A stretch of DNA of 64,000 nucleotides, from positions 264,262,339 to 264,326,338 of the forward strand of contig OV884057.1 of NCBI GenBank assembly GCA_930367215.1, read 5' to 3'. Every line of letters begins with the position of its first letter. Position 1 is the stretch's first letter. Origin of the DNA: Pollenia angustigena (Eukaryota; Arthropoda; Insecta; Diptera; Polleniidae). Below the pieces are notes generated by a model that did no database searches, was not told the DNA's origin, and saw nothing but the letters and a program-made list of their open reading frames with translations. Shown here piece after piece: positions 21,982 through 33,432 of the stretch. The translations under genes were made by a program, and so were the position numbers.

Positions 21982-23555
21982 TAGGGTGTCCCAAAATTTT
22001 TTTTTGTTAGAGGCTCAAGCATAATTTGAAAGCTTATAGGGTCCAGTATTTTTGAATTTTTTTTTAGATTTTTAGGAAGAGGTTTAGAGGTCGCGCAAAT
22101 CAAGTCTTTGTGAAAAATCTGGTTTTTCGGGCTTTTTTCAAACTTGACTCTTAACTTTGTCAATAAACACGTTCATTTAATTTTTTGACCGAATATTTCT
22201 AAAGAAAATTTCCCAAACTTTATTTCCATATGCAAAAACTTTAAGTTTCGGCAATATATTTGTCCATTACGATTCCACATGTTAAGTATTTTTGTAATTT
22301 TTTAACAAATTCTTTAAAAATCGGTTTATTACTTTTCAAATTTGTATGAAAGGTATAAAAACTAGTGACGCGATTTTGAATACCGATAAGTTCTAAACAA
22401 TTAAGAAAAACAAAAATGGAATTTAGTCCTACAGTTTCCGAGTTACACTATTTTTATAGATGTACCTTAAAAATTGTGATACTTTTTTCGTTATAATTAT
22501 TGTATATTTCGATAAATTTTTATAGTTAGGTTTTAACTGTCATTAACTTCTTACATTTATTGATCTAAATCGTTACACACTGTCATTTTCACTTTCTATT
22601 TTATGTGTGCTTCAGGAGCTATCAATCGGGCTCGCTGGATGATGAAAATTATCTATTCTTCAAAAACATGCATTTTCCGAAACCAGTTGCAATCTTATAT
22701 AGACAAATCAACAGTTGATGCCTTGCTTGAATTAAGTTCATTTATTTTAAGAATATATATCAAATATTGGTACCTCTGCCAGTGCCCTCGATACGCTCCT
22801 CTAAATGATCTGAGCCTATTTAAGGAATTGGATAGTTATAAAATTATTAATTAATAAAGCAGTTGCAAAAGCCTCGCTTAAAATTTTTCTAGGTCATCAG
22901 TGGTACTTAACTCCGAAATTGGCTGCCTCAGCGTTTTGGCTAATACTTATATTAATGTCACAACTTCTGAAACTGATTACCAGAATTTATTGCAAGGTAT
23001 AGAACTACATCGCAAGAACCTCAACACATGATTTTTTACAGATAAGATTGGTGAACTGGCAAACAGCTAAGACTAATATATACTGGGTATAAAGATAAAA
23101 ATGGGTATAACTCAGGAACGGTAAGAACAAATTTAAAAATTGTTTTTTTCATATTAATAAGATTAATTAATTTGTCTTTCAAACTGTATCATTAGTTTTT
23201 TTCGTTTTTATTTAAACTTTAAAAGTTGTAACGCGTTATTACAAAATTTTTGAAAAAATTACGAAAAATTGTAATTAAGGGTATCTAATTAAGTAAACTC
23301 ATCACCAAAACTTATATATTTTTCACACAGGTATAAAGCTTGGATACTTTTCATTAAAACTGTTTCCTCAGGAGTGAAGAAACTCGTGGTATTAACCAAG
23401 TCCGAAAACTCCGTTTTTTTTTTGAAAACTCCATTTGCGCGACCTCTAAACCTATTCCGAAAATTCTTAAAAAAAAACCAAAAATACTTTACCCTATAAG
23501 CTTTTTAATTGAGCACCTATAAAAATCAGAAAGAAAAAATTTTTGGGACACCATA
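21982..23555. mobile_element. hAT-like element with about 150-bp inverted ends, TSD ATAGATAT
   Basis: The left end starts TAGGGTGTCCCAAAA and the inverse right end TATGGTGTCCCAAAA. Matching continues inward through AAGCTTATAGGGT and GAGGTTTAGAGGTCGCGCAA with gaps. ATAGATAT lies at 21974-21981 and 23556-23563. Eight-base duplications and TAGGG-type ends suggest hAT. The interior carries the coding relic at 22600. Confidence 0.82.
22600..22960 (+). pseudogene. Transposon-protein relic (recurrent insect transposase-like family)
   Basis: The open frame to about 22852 reads GAINRARWMMKIIYSSKTC, then IYIKYWYLCQCPRYAPLNDL and ELDSYKII. After a stop the reading resumes with VAKASLKIFLGHQWYLTPKL. From memory, an 'ARWM-K--Y--K', 'YIK-WY', 'AP-ND--L--L', 'F-GH-WYL' order recurs in uncharacterised repetitive proteins of insects and Hydra that I take to be transposase-derived. 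Its position inside an element with 8-bp duplications fits a hAT-type transposase, but I cannot name catalytic residues. It is broken and both ends are missing. Confidence 0.55.
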
Positions 23556-23621
23556 ATAGATATCCTATAGTAGATATCATATAGGCATATAATAGATATC
23601 ATATAGGCATTTCCATGTCAT

Positions 23622-24770
23622 CGTACGTGACATTTGTACGCCTTCAGAGAGATAGAAATTTTTCAAAATAGTATTAACTGGACATTTTTTTGTATCAATA
23701 CGCTTTATTTAGAGGGAACTGTATATGAAAAAAATTTTCAAATTCGGAACCTTGTTGTCCAAAATATTGGGCAAAATAAGTGCATATCGTACGTGACATA
23801 AAACGGAAGTGATATTTGGGTGAATGTAAAAAAATACGAAAATCTGGTTTTTCTCATTTTTTTTAATTTCATACATTAAACCACATATTTTTTCTTTATA
23901 ATCTGTAATTGGAAAAAAAAATAATTTTTTTGGATGGTTTTATAATGAACAAAATGTAATATCGTTCGTGACATACCGTACGTGACAGATTTTTCTCTTA
24001 TAGTATTAACATGGCATGAAATATATTTTTCGTAAATATATGTATATAAAAACTTAAAACAAACAAGTAAGAAAGTATAGTCGGTCGAGCCCGGCCATAT
24101 GATACCCTACACTATAATATTAAAAAAAAATTTTTTGAGAGTGTACCGTACTTAGGGCCCGTGGCCAAACAAGATCTCCAGAACTGAACTATGCTATGAG
24201 GTTAAGAATTATATAAAAGATATTTGTGCCGAATATTATTTAGCTATCTCCATCAATATGAGGTTTGTTTGCCCCTAGCCGATTTAAGGAAGGGGGTTTA
24301 TATGGGACCTATGGTTAATTTTGGACCTACCCGCACAACATTTTGTCATGACATAGTACTATCGCAAAAGTCATTGTCGGAAATTTGTATGTAAATACCA
24401 ACATTTATAAGGAAGTTATGGCACTATTTTCGGGAGTAGCACTTGTATGGGAGCTATGGTCAAATATGGACCGATTCCAAAAAAAAATTTGTAAGATGAT
24501 TTTGATTGTAATAAAATAATGTTTGACCAAATTTTAACTTAATACCAACATAATAAGATGATGCATTTAGTTGCATTTTAGTCCTTACAATACTGTACGT
24601 GACGAGCTTTAAAGGCTTATAAAATTTTTATTATACCAATTTAAAAAAAAATTCCGATCAATATTTTTTTGCAGCAAATATCTTGCTTTGAACTTTTATT
24701 TTGAAATATCTAAGACTTACCAATTTCATATGACAAAGATAAATGATGTTTTCGCACCACGTACGTGACA
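23622..24770. repeat. Cluster of CGTACGTGACA motifs
   Basis: CGTACGTGACA occurs at 23622, 23788, 23977 and 24760; CGTTCGTGACA at 23963; and TGTACGTGACG near 24594. All are in the same orientation. The sequence around each copy differs. They may be subterminal binding sites of an unrecognised element into which the 24059-24500 repeat later inserted; that is inference. Confidence 0.7.
24059..24500 (+). repeat. Dispersed TATAGTCGG-type short mobile element
   Basis: It begins AACAAGTAAGAAAGTATAGT, then CGGTCGAGCCCGG and GATACCCTACACTATA, and continues with GCCGAATATTATTTAGCTA and TATATGGGACCTATGG. The start is shared with the copy at 60617 and, inverted, with 1-195 and 42127-42709. The right limit is approximate. 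Target duplication is not resolved. Confidence 0.75.
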
Positions 24771-25820
24771 TTAGAATAGCATCCAAAACAATCACAAAAA
24801 TATACCGCTAATTGAACTACAAATTTATTCTTTCGTCATGGACCTTGTTCATTGTTGTTGTAACATTAATTTTAAAGTATAATTGCAATATTGCCAGTAT
24901 CTGTATTTAAGCGGCAGAATATTAAAACTTGTCAATTGCAGTTACTAAAAATTAATTAATGAGAAAGTGAGTTTAAACTATTATGTTTTGCTTTTTAAAA
25001 ATTGTAATAAGCTATAAGTACTATGGCATAGAAAAGTTTGGGAGTTTTTTTCCTTTCCTTTTGCTTTTTTTGAAGCAAAAGTTTTAAGAAACAAAGGCTA
25101 TGAATTCTACAAGTAAGTTGTCCTCAATCGAATAAAACAAGTTTGGAATCATTTGGATCACATTTAGGGCACAAAAACTCTCCTGGCTGGACCACAGGCA
25201 CCTTTAAAGTTCATTACAGGGCCAAAATACTAACTTTCAATCTTAACATGTACAAGCGGTACTGTGCCCGTCCAGTTCCACTTATTACCGTCCCACAGAG
25301 GAGTATTTGGCCTGAAAAGCTGGCCAAAATTATAAAACGTGTTTTTTGAACTAAAAGTTTTAGTTTTTTGATAGTTTTAGGTGTAGTATGATATAAAAAG
25401 TCTAGTGGCAGATTTTGAAAAAATTACACTGCGCAACAAAAAAATTTTTCTCTACCCTAGAAATAAAAGTATGTGGACTATGTGGATTTTGATGCCCTTA
25501 ATTCAAATCTGTTTTCCGTTTTTCTCTAGTACGTAAGGATTTTCTTTTAAAGGCGTGGCATACTTCACCCCCAAAATCGTTGGGTTGCCTTATATATTTT
25601 GCCATAACTTGAAAACGTGTTCTCCGATTTTAAAACAGGAGGATCAGAAGATGCACCGGAAAATTCTGCTTAAACTAACCATACACATTTATTTTATATC
25701 TATTACTATTTTGGAGTTATTAAAAATTTAATGGCGAAAAAAAAAATTTACATGCAAAATGCGTAAAATTTTTTGTTTTCAAAATGCAATAAAAAAATTT
25801 AAGAATCAAAAAGTTTAACA
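24771..25820. other. Mostly non-coding; short piggyBac-like similarity at 25300-25345
   Basis: On the - strand at about 25290-25345 the reading FWPAFQAKYSSV repeats the lead-in of the piggyBac-type fragment at 31771. A CPKC motif follows further down (about 25160) in another frame. This could be a second, more decayed copy. Otherwise nothing was recognised. Confidence 0.4.
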
Positions 25821-25965
25821 GCCTGTTCATGGATTTCGAACGTCATCGTTCGCATAGAAAATTACATTTAAAACAAAAACAAAATTCGAACATTCTTCGA
25901 AGTTTGTTTTTGTTTTTAAAGTAATTTTCTATGCGAACGATGACGTTCGATATCGTTAAACAGGC
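25821..25965. mobile_element. 145-bp foldback MITE
   Basis: Long arms CGAACGTCATCGTTCGCATA followed by GAAAATTAC pair perfectly with the inverse at 25921-25950. The outer ends GCCTGTTCAT and (inverse) GCCTGTTTAA agree partly. The centre holds AAAACAAAAACAAA-type sequence. Target duplication is unclear. Confidence 0.75.
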
Positions 25966-26526
25966 AGTAAATTTTTAAGATTTTTCTAAAAGCCACATTC
26001 CTAAGGAATAAAATTTGGTATAAATCGCAAAACTCAATTAACAAATGTTGATTTTAAAGGTTTAAACTCATTCTTGACAGACTGTATGTACATTAGAGTG
26101 GGTCAATTTTTTTGCCCACCAATCGTATAGCAAAATCGTAGTCTACGCAAAATTCTAAGAAGTTTTCCTAAACAAACCATGGTTCTAAAATCAAAATCGA
26201 GCTTCCGGTTTTTGACTTGAAAATTTGGTGCTCAGGAAATCTGAAAAAAATAATACTTTTTTGGAAATATTTATTGAAATTGGTGAATAGTTGGCCTGTA
26301 TCGCTGAAAGAGGGCTTGTTTAAAAGAAAATTCTCTCAGCTTTCTATATCTGTGCTCATTTTTAGAAAAATCTGTACATCAATAATTGGTTAAGTGGTTT
26401 TTGTCAAAATAATCATAGTCAAGCTGATAAGAAACCTTAAACTGTTACAACTGTGATACATAAAAGTTAAATAAAATAATTTAACTTAATTTTAATTCAA
26501 AGTTGATTAAAATAAAATAATTGTGC

Positions 26527-26749
26527 GGCATTTTGACAAAACATCTTAAGTGGAGATAAGAGAGCAAAAAAGATTTAAAAAAAACTCGGGATAAAGAATT
26601 TTTGGTAAAAAATAAAATAAACCGAAATTTGTTCATAATACAAAATTTTAAAAACGTAAGCCAAAAATGTTTTTTAATGAAAATTCGTACGATTAACACC
26701 ATTTTTTTCAACTTTTTAATTTTGACTTAAGATGTTTTGTCAAAATGCC
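26527..26749. repeat. Internal hairpin with 24-bp perfect arms
   Basis: GGCATTTTGACAAAACATCT then TAAG at 26527-26550 is repeated inverted at 26726-26749. The loop is about 175 bp and AT-rich. It may be a separate foldback MITE inside the longer element. Confidence 0.65.
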
Positions 26750-27359
26750 ATAGAACAGATTAATCAAAACTTAATTAAACGAAAATTTCTTTAAATAAAA
26801 TTTAAGCAAAAACTGAAAATAAAAAAATTAAAAAATAAATATTTTTATTATTATTCTATTTTTTATTAAAACGCAATTTTTTGGAAAATTCACAACTTAA
26901 AAAACGAACCGATTAAAATAAAAATAAAAAATTTATAAAAAATGTACTGGCCAAGCCGGGGGTAAATAAATTTAGTTTCGGCCTATATCTGTAATTTACA
27001 TACAATATCTTTTTTTCTATCCATTCGTGGTATTCTGTTGCGCCTTTTAAAAGTAACTGAAAAATATCATCTCGATTACATTCTATGGCACGTGGGAAAC
27101 ATTGGTAAGCAATTATACAAATCGCTCAGTTCCCTGAATATGTGCCGGTAACCCTAGATCAGTGAACGGTAGATGCTTGTAGTAAATGGCGGGTCAGACA
27201 AATTGCTATCGTCCATTTCCAATTTAAAAAATTGTATTAGCTATAAAAACAGAAATTTCTGAAATATAATTGGACACTTTCAGAAGTTACAATTGGAAAT
27301 TTTTTAAGCTAAATTGGAAATTTCTGAAATACAATTGAAATGGTGTAGTAAGAAACATA

Positions 27360-27613
27360 GGCCCTAATTATATAATTCGCAGCGTTACGCCAAAGAATTA
27401 CATTGAAAGCAAAAACAAATTCATAAATATTTTGTAATTTTGTTAGTGCTTTTTACGTTTTAAAATTTTAAACGCCTCATTACTTGTGGCGTTGAAAATT
27501 TGAAAACGGTAAATGAATTTTTGTAGAAAGCAACAACAAAATTACAAAATATTTATGAATTTGTTTTGCTTTCAATGTAATTCTTTGGCGTTGCGTTTTA
27601 CATAATAAGGGCC
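27360..27613. mobile_element. Foldback MITE nested in the long-TIR element
   Basis: The ends GGCCCTAATTAT and (inverse) GGCCCTTATTAT lead into near-perfect arms GCCAAAGAATTACATTGAAA and ATTTATGAATTTG/CAAATTCATAAAT. ATA stands outside both ends. Confidence 0.75.
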
Positions 27614-28794
27614 ATAATTTAAAAACAAAAAATAAATAGGTAATGAGAAACTGAAAAGTTTGTAATTCTATCGTTCACACAATTTAAAGTAAAAATTCTC
27701 ACGTTTATTCCATTTTAGAAATGTATGGTAAACAAAAATAATTTTTTTTAATAAAAATTTTCACTTTTTTGACGCGTTTTCAAGAATAGCCAGCAATATT
27801 TAAAAAATGTACAAAAACTCGTATTAAGCGCATTAGTTAATAAGTGCTGTGATGGTTTAAAGGTTATGTTGGGCCTTGTGACCCAGGATGTAATGGTTTA
27901 ACTTCTGGTTTGGTAGTATTTTTTCTTTTAAATACAATTTTATTGAAGTCGTACCCCATTAAAAAATGGAGCTTCGAACGAAGCAGGTATGTAAGGAAGA
28001 CATGAATTTTATATGGCGAGTTCCCACTTTGAAGCAATACATTTATGACACATAAAGCATATAAAAATTGTTAGATGTAACGATCAGCTTTACACACTGA
28101 TACAGTTATTTTTTAGTATTCTCCCTTAAAAACCTGCTTCTTAGTAAGGTAATGCCGTAGCACTTGAAATGTTATTTTTTTTTTAAGTTGTTGAGAGTTC
28201 TTTCACTTACATAGTTTACTGCATTTATGTCTTATGTCATGTATGTCTTATTGCGTTGCGCATAACATTGCGCTTATTTTTTCAAATGTACCTACCATTA
28301 GTGCTTCGCAAAATGAGAAAAATTTTTATTGGGTAATTTTATTTTATTTTTTCATTTAGTTTCTTTTTTTAAAAGGTAGTGAATTTAAAATAGAAAATTG
28401 GGTTAAAAAAAATATAAAATAAATTTTTTTTTATTTTACCAGCTTGACTATGAACATTTTGACAAAAATCTCCTAACCAATTATTTATGTACAGAATTTT
28501 CTAAAAATGAGCACAGATATATAAAGCTGAGAAAATTTTATTTTAAACAAGCCCTCTTTCAGCGAAACAGGCCAACTATTCATCAATTGCAATAAATATT
28601 TCCAAAAAAGTATTATTTTTTTCAGATTTCCTGAGCACCAAACTTTCAAGTCAAAAACCGGAAGCTCGATTTTGATTTTCGAACCATGGTTTCTTTATGA
28701 AAAGTTCTTAGAATTTTCCGTAGATTACGATTTTGCTATACGCATTGTCACTTTTTTTGGGCCCGAACAAATTGACCCACTCTAATGTACATAC

Positions 28795-28997
28795 ATACAT
28801 ATGATTTACAGTCTAATAAAAAAAAAAATTTTGAAAATTGTAAGGCTCTTATAAAACAGTATTTTTTTTATGAAAAAAGGCTTTATTATATTTATTTTAT
28901 ATAATTTAATACTTTATAAACGGAAAAGTTAAACTAATAAAAATTCCTTACAAATTATTATGTCGTATGTGTATCCTCATTAGCTGCATCATCGGTG
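28795..28997 (-). other. 3' flank of the Transib relic
   Basis: AT-rich sequence between the coding end and the long-TIR element. No Transib-type end was recognised, so the terminus may have been lost or diverged. Confidence 0.4.
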
Positions 28998-30858
28998 TCA
29001 GGAAGAAGAAGTGTTATGGTTTCTGATGAAAAAGCTTTTATTATTCCGTTCTCTTTGCGTACTGCAGCTTATAAAAGGGTCACTGCTCAGAAATAACCTA
29101 TTCAAGACATCTCGATATGTATCGCTTCTGCTGAATTTCCTCGAATAATTCGTGCGATATAATCGTAAGTGCTTATTTCTGGCCTCGGCAGCTTCTTCTG
29201 ACAATTGTCCAATTGGCAAGATTGCTTGCTTTATAACACTACCGCCATGAATAAGAATCTTGTGCATCGTAGGACTCATGGGGTGCCAGTTGTTAAGTTG
29301 CACATATATTTCGGTAGTTTTATGTGCATATTCCTCAAATTTCTCAATATTAATCCGGTGTCCGCTAATTATTGCTTCCAATATTATTTTCAGGCGGTTG
29401 ATTAACTCTTCATTTATTCCAGTGATTTTCGATGCAGTTGCTGGGTCCGAAAAAAATCTTCTTGATGTGTTGCCATCATTAGTGCTACCGTATCCTGGTT
29501 TTGGAACATCTACAAGTATTCCTATCTCGTCTTTAAGTCTTTTTTGGATGAATATCTTCCTCTCTTTAACAATTGCTTTATCTTCATCGCTCCTTGCTTG
29601 CCACTTTTTAATTGGCAGTTTATATGAGAGATGAAGTATCGAAAGTTGATAGTCCAAAACTCAAGGCATCACAGTTCAGACGAACATTCTTCTGCAACGT
29701 GTTAAAATCTTTCGAAGTTTGACCGCAAATGTAACACCTCATTGTCGATTTTGTGTCCGTTGCAGCATTGCATACTTTTCCACTACACGGTACTTCGCTT
29801 TTCTTTAAAAATTCAATTTGATTATTTATGTGTCCTATTTCTTGCTTCGCGATGTCAGTTGTTTCCTGCACAAAACGGATGCGGATTGGTCAACACAGCC
29901 TATTTGAGGATGGTGTTTGATTTCGCCATATCGTTTTAATTTTTCCATTAGTATTGGTGATTAGTTTAATTGGTACACAACTGCTTTGGAATATATTAGC
30001 GTCACTAACATCTTCGTTTTCGAATTTCTGCTTATAACATGATTGGTGCGATCCGTCACAGCCCCATTTGGTTATAAGTTCCAAGAAATTTAGCTCTTCA
30101 TAGTCTAACTGCTGCAAAACCTCTTCAAGGTATATACATAAACGTGTTGCTGTATGGTCGAGGAGAGCTTGGAGCTTCACTTCCGCTAATGCTTCAGTAA
30201 CGGTTATGGCATCTTCATTGGGATAACAATTTTTTTTTGCATTTTTTAGTAACGAGTAACATGGATACACATTTTAATTGGCATTGTATAAAATTTCATA
30301 TTGCTTTTTCGTGAGCTCTGCCTTTACAAAGAGTGCTAAAGCTCCTTCCGCTGAAAGTTTATTCACAGGGTTGACTTCAGAAGTTGTTAATCATCGCTTG
30401 CAAATTCTTGCTTTTCTTGGGGATCTCGTTATACCCATTATTAATTTAGCCGCATCATTATGTCCTGCTGCTCTTTGACTCATGGATGCAGCAAATGTGA
30501 TCTCCTCTGTTGTTAATTGGTGACGAACTTCTTCAGCTTTTCTCCGCTTTGTTCTATCACTAGCTTCATTAAATTCTTTTCGTGGTCGCCATGAAGACGA
30601 ACTGCCAAATACTGGTATTGTTACAGTTCCTTCCAGCCATTTAGCGTTTGTGCTTAAAAAGCGGTCCTCTTTTCGTTGTGCCGAAAGCCAATATCTTTTG
30701 AAACAATTTTTGAAATTTTTCAAACACTGCTTCAGTGCTAATATGTCCCCATCCCCTCTCAATTTTCTGAACAAAAAATCCAATTTCTCGTCCATGGTTC
30801 CAGCATTAGATTTTTTCACTATTTGGAATAGCTGTAATCTTGTGTAAACTTGTTCCAT
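28998..30858 (-). pseudogene. Transib (RAG1-like) transposase, nearly full length, with few lesions
   Basis: Transib elements move by cut-and-paste with a DDE transposase related to RAG1. The - strand reads from 30858 through LSAEGALALFVKAELTKKQY and YPCYSLLKNAKKNCYP to KWGCDGSH, whose Asp I align with the first catalytic Asp of RAG1 (CDG). CYICGQ and NCDALSFGLSTF (second Asp region) follow. The end carries GILVDVPKPGYGSTNDGNTS, ILPIGQLSEEAAEARNKHLR (catalytic Glu region) and LNRLFLSSDPFIS. Lesions are in-frame stops near 30389, 30275 and 29891, and one small deletion with frameshift near 29640 that removes about eight residues expected after GLST. Total is about 620 residues, near the family's usual length. 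Terminal repeats starting CACWATG were not found on either side. Confidence 0.88.
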
Positions 30859-31770
30859 GTTGACTCTCGAAGTTACAAAACGGTTTTGATAAAAAATGGG
30901 TGCAATAACCCTTTATAAGTATTTTCAAGCGCATGCTTTTATTCCTTAAATGGATGGTAGCCTGATACCTGGGTGCCCATGTATTTTTTATGTACCTATA
31001 TTTATTTTTTGTAAACTTATTTTTATTTTTTAGAGCAGGTATATAAAAATATCTTTTATGGGGATGTGTGGGACATTCCCTTAAAACTATTTTGGATAAT
31101 TAAGAATTTTTGCAATTAATAAATACATATAGGCAGGTATTAATATTGGGTAGTGTTAAAAGTGATGTGAATAACAGTTGAAATCAATAATTAAAAATAC
31201 ATAAAAGTTTATGACGATATAAAGGTACAAGAGCAAAATAGAAAAAATGTGAAAATTTAAAAAAATCGTCAAAAATAACGGCGCAAACTTGCGCACACTT
31301 TTTTTTTGGATTCTAAAATTAGAGATTCCAAATTTTATTGTGGTATCAAACGTAATTCGTAGACATGCTAACCTCACCTTTAAAAACCTCTTCTTTTCCT
31401 TTTTTTGCAAAAAAAAGTTTATAATTTGTTTTTTTTTTTAGCTTTTGAACGAATTGTTTCAACATGAATATTCAACATATTTTAATTTTTTTTTTTTTTG
31501 TTTTAAATAACTTTTGATCAAACCTTTCAGCGAAAAAAAAATCTTTGTTAAACCTTTATTCGTTTAGCCGCAAAAAAATATCATATAAACATCCAGAAAC
31601 CGAAAAAAACATTTAAATCTCATATAATTTTCTTCACTTTCCTGACTTCAGCAGGGTCTCAGAGCTACAAATCGCAACTAAAAGTCTTCAAAATTTACAA
31701 TATAATGTAAAATATTGTTGTCTGTCGAGCTGCGTACTTAGTTCTTAGGATTTCTTAAAATTCAGTTTTG
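30859..31770. other. Upstream flank of the Transib relic, no feature recognised
   Basis: AT-rich DNA with T-runs at 31410-31500. No CATWGTG-type right end could be found here. Confidence 0.45.
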
Positions 31771-31950
31771 CCTTTTTGGCCAGCTTTTCAGGCCAAATAC
31801 TCCTCTGTGCGTCCGTTGTGCGTTCTTTGTAAAACCACAGTCAAAGCTCAGAAAAAAACCCATTTTGCTGCGGTAACTGCAACAAAGATATGTGCCTTCC
31901 ACATGGTAGAGAGACAAAAACGAATATTTGCAATAATTGTTTAACAGAAC
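31771..31950 (+). pseudogene. piggyBac-type transposase, C-terminal Cys-rich domain
   Basis: The + strand reads PFWPAFQAKYSSVRPLCVLC, then KTTVKAQKKTH. After a one-base frame change near 31868 it reads FCCGNCNKDMCLPHGRETKT and ICNNCLTEQF. The spacing C-x2-C, C-x2-C, C-x2-H, C-x2-C is that of the zinc-binding tail with which piggyBac transposases contact their ends. The DDE core is absent. The frameshift and isolation make it a relic. The lead-in recurs inverted at about 25300. No TTAA-flanked ends were recognised. Confidence 0.65.
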
Positions 31951-33225
31951 AATTTCAATATTTTACAAATTTATTAAAAAATACTGATTTATTTTAAATT
32001 AACACAAAATAAGTACACAACTTTGTTTAGTTTTCTTATTTGGCTGGGGTTTTCAGTCGTGGTCTGGCCAAACCACGTGGTGCACTTAGTGGTTCTAAGT
32101 TTATAGAACATCGAAGGGTTAAACTTGATTCGTAGCTCTGCTTGAATGTTGGATGCCATAGGAAGTTTGTGTAAAACATACTGAAATTTAGATTTGCCAA
32201 ATAAAAATTTATTACGGGTTTAAGCGTACTAAAGAGTTTTTCGAAAGTAAGGTTTATATGCGACCTTTGGTAAATTATGGACCCACCTTCACTTAAGTTG
32301 ACAGTGCGATTTCTAGTCTTTTCAAACTGCAACACACCGTATTTTATTATAACATCATTATTCGAGTTTTCAAAAACCCAGAAAATATATACTTTACGGG
32401 GATGAATATAAAAAAGTTTCACACGGTGGCGGGAGGCATAAAAATGAAGGAGTGTCTTTTTCTAAATTACAAAACAATTTTCATGAGCTTAAGACTCTAC
32501 AAATACTACAGCAAAATACTTTTTGTGACATTATTTGCAAATTTTACTTACATTCTTTATTTTTTGTTTGTAGTTGATGTAGTTGAGAAAAATGAATTCC
32601 CTGGTAAAATTATTTTACTCGCATTTACTTTGAAAACTTCAGATCAGTGAGCTAAAGGGCAAAATTTGTTGAGGGATGTGTTTTTTTAATAAAACTATTT
32701 AAGAGGCTTTGATTAATTAGAATGCCACGTTTAAAGATTGACCAGCCTGTTCGTTTGACTCTCTGTTTCGTCAAACCAGAATGACAATGACAATCTGGCT
32801 TATAAATTGTATTGCTTATATTAGAATTTTATATAATTATTTTTCCCTTTTATTCATACAACCCTACTAGCATTTGAAGATTGTTTTATCAAAACTCACC
32901 TAACTAAGTCTTCCTCGATTACTTTTGACGATTAAAAACTGAATAATCAATTGCGCGCTTGAAAAACGACTCGAAAATGATTCGTGCTTGTGCTTGAAAA
33001 GTAATTTATTGAAAATACAATAACAAAACATAGAGCAATCGAAAAGGCATCATATAGGTGTTTGAAATATGACTGTTTTGAAGTTATTTATGAATAATAT
33101 TTTGCTCATCTGGATGATTTATTATTCAATTCAAAAGTGGAAAGGTTTCGTTTGCTTTTTCTGTTATCTTAAAAAAATTATTTAATTTAGTTAAAATAAA
33201 AAAAATAATATTTCAATTGAGACAT
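31951..33225. other. Mostly non-coding, one repeat fragment
   Basis: The segment at 32225-32290 (GTTTTTCGAAAGTAAGG, GTTTATATGCGACCTTTGG) resembles the interior of the 24059-24500 repeat. The 32036-32422 (-) frame shows no domain. Confidence 0.45.
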
Positions 33226-33432
33226 AATCCTGCGAAAGTAGCTAACGCAAACCAACCTTCACACGCTAATGTTCTTTAGGAATCTCCACAAATACCTTCT
33301 GCAGACATGTCGGGCTCAATTGAAAATCTAGTTCAAATTATGAATAACTTCATGGCCACCATGCAGAACATGTTTCAGGAAATGATGCGAAACCAAAACA
33401 TGCTCCTGCAAGTTCTACTAAATAAAAAATGA
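33226..33432 (+). pseudogene. Jockey-like LINE ORF1 (gag) C-terminal end
   Basis: The frame reads KVANANQPSHANVL, a stop, then ESPQIPSADMSGSIENLVQ, and ends with a Met-rich helix (MQNMFQEMMRNQNMLLQVLL). Its stop TGA overlaps the next ORF's ATG as ATGA. A C-terminal ORF1 helix of this kind and an overlapping ORF2 start are usual in Jockey-type LINEs. Only the last 60-odd codons remain, with one in-frame stop. Confidence 0.68.

Larger units (their letters stand above)
26085..28794. mobile_element. DNA element with about 350-bp terminal inverted repeats
   Basis: The left end TACATTAGAGTGGGTCAATT and the right end, inverted, agree over roughly 350 bases with small differences. Shared blocks include ATTTCCTGAGCACCAAA, AAACAGGCC/AGGCCTGT-type ends, GAGCACAGATAT and GTCAAGCTGAT/ATCAGCTTGACTA. 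If the duplication is TA, the element is 26096-28782. The interior holds smaller foldbacks (26527-26749, 27360-27613) and no transposase frame. Superfamily not assigned. Confidence 0.8.

Noticed and set aside
28741..28760. CATTGTC near the coding end of Transib as a terminal repeat
   Set aside because: It lies inside the long inverted end of the neighbouring element, has the wrong orientation for that side, and has no partner on the other side.
29205..29939. Open frames on the + strand across the Transib region
   Set aside because: Antisense shadows of the transposase reading frame; no own motifs.
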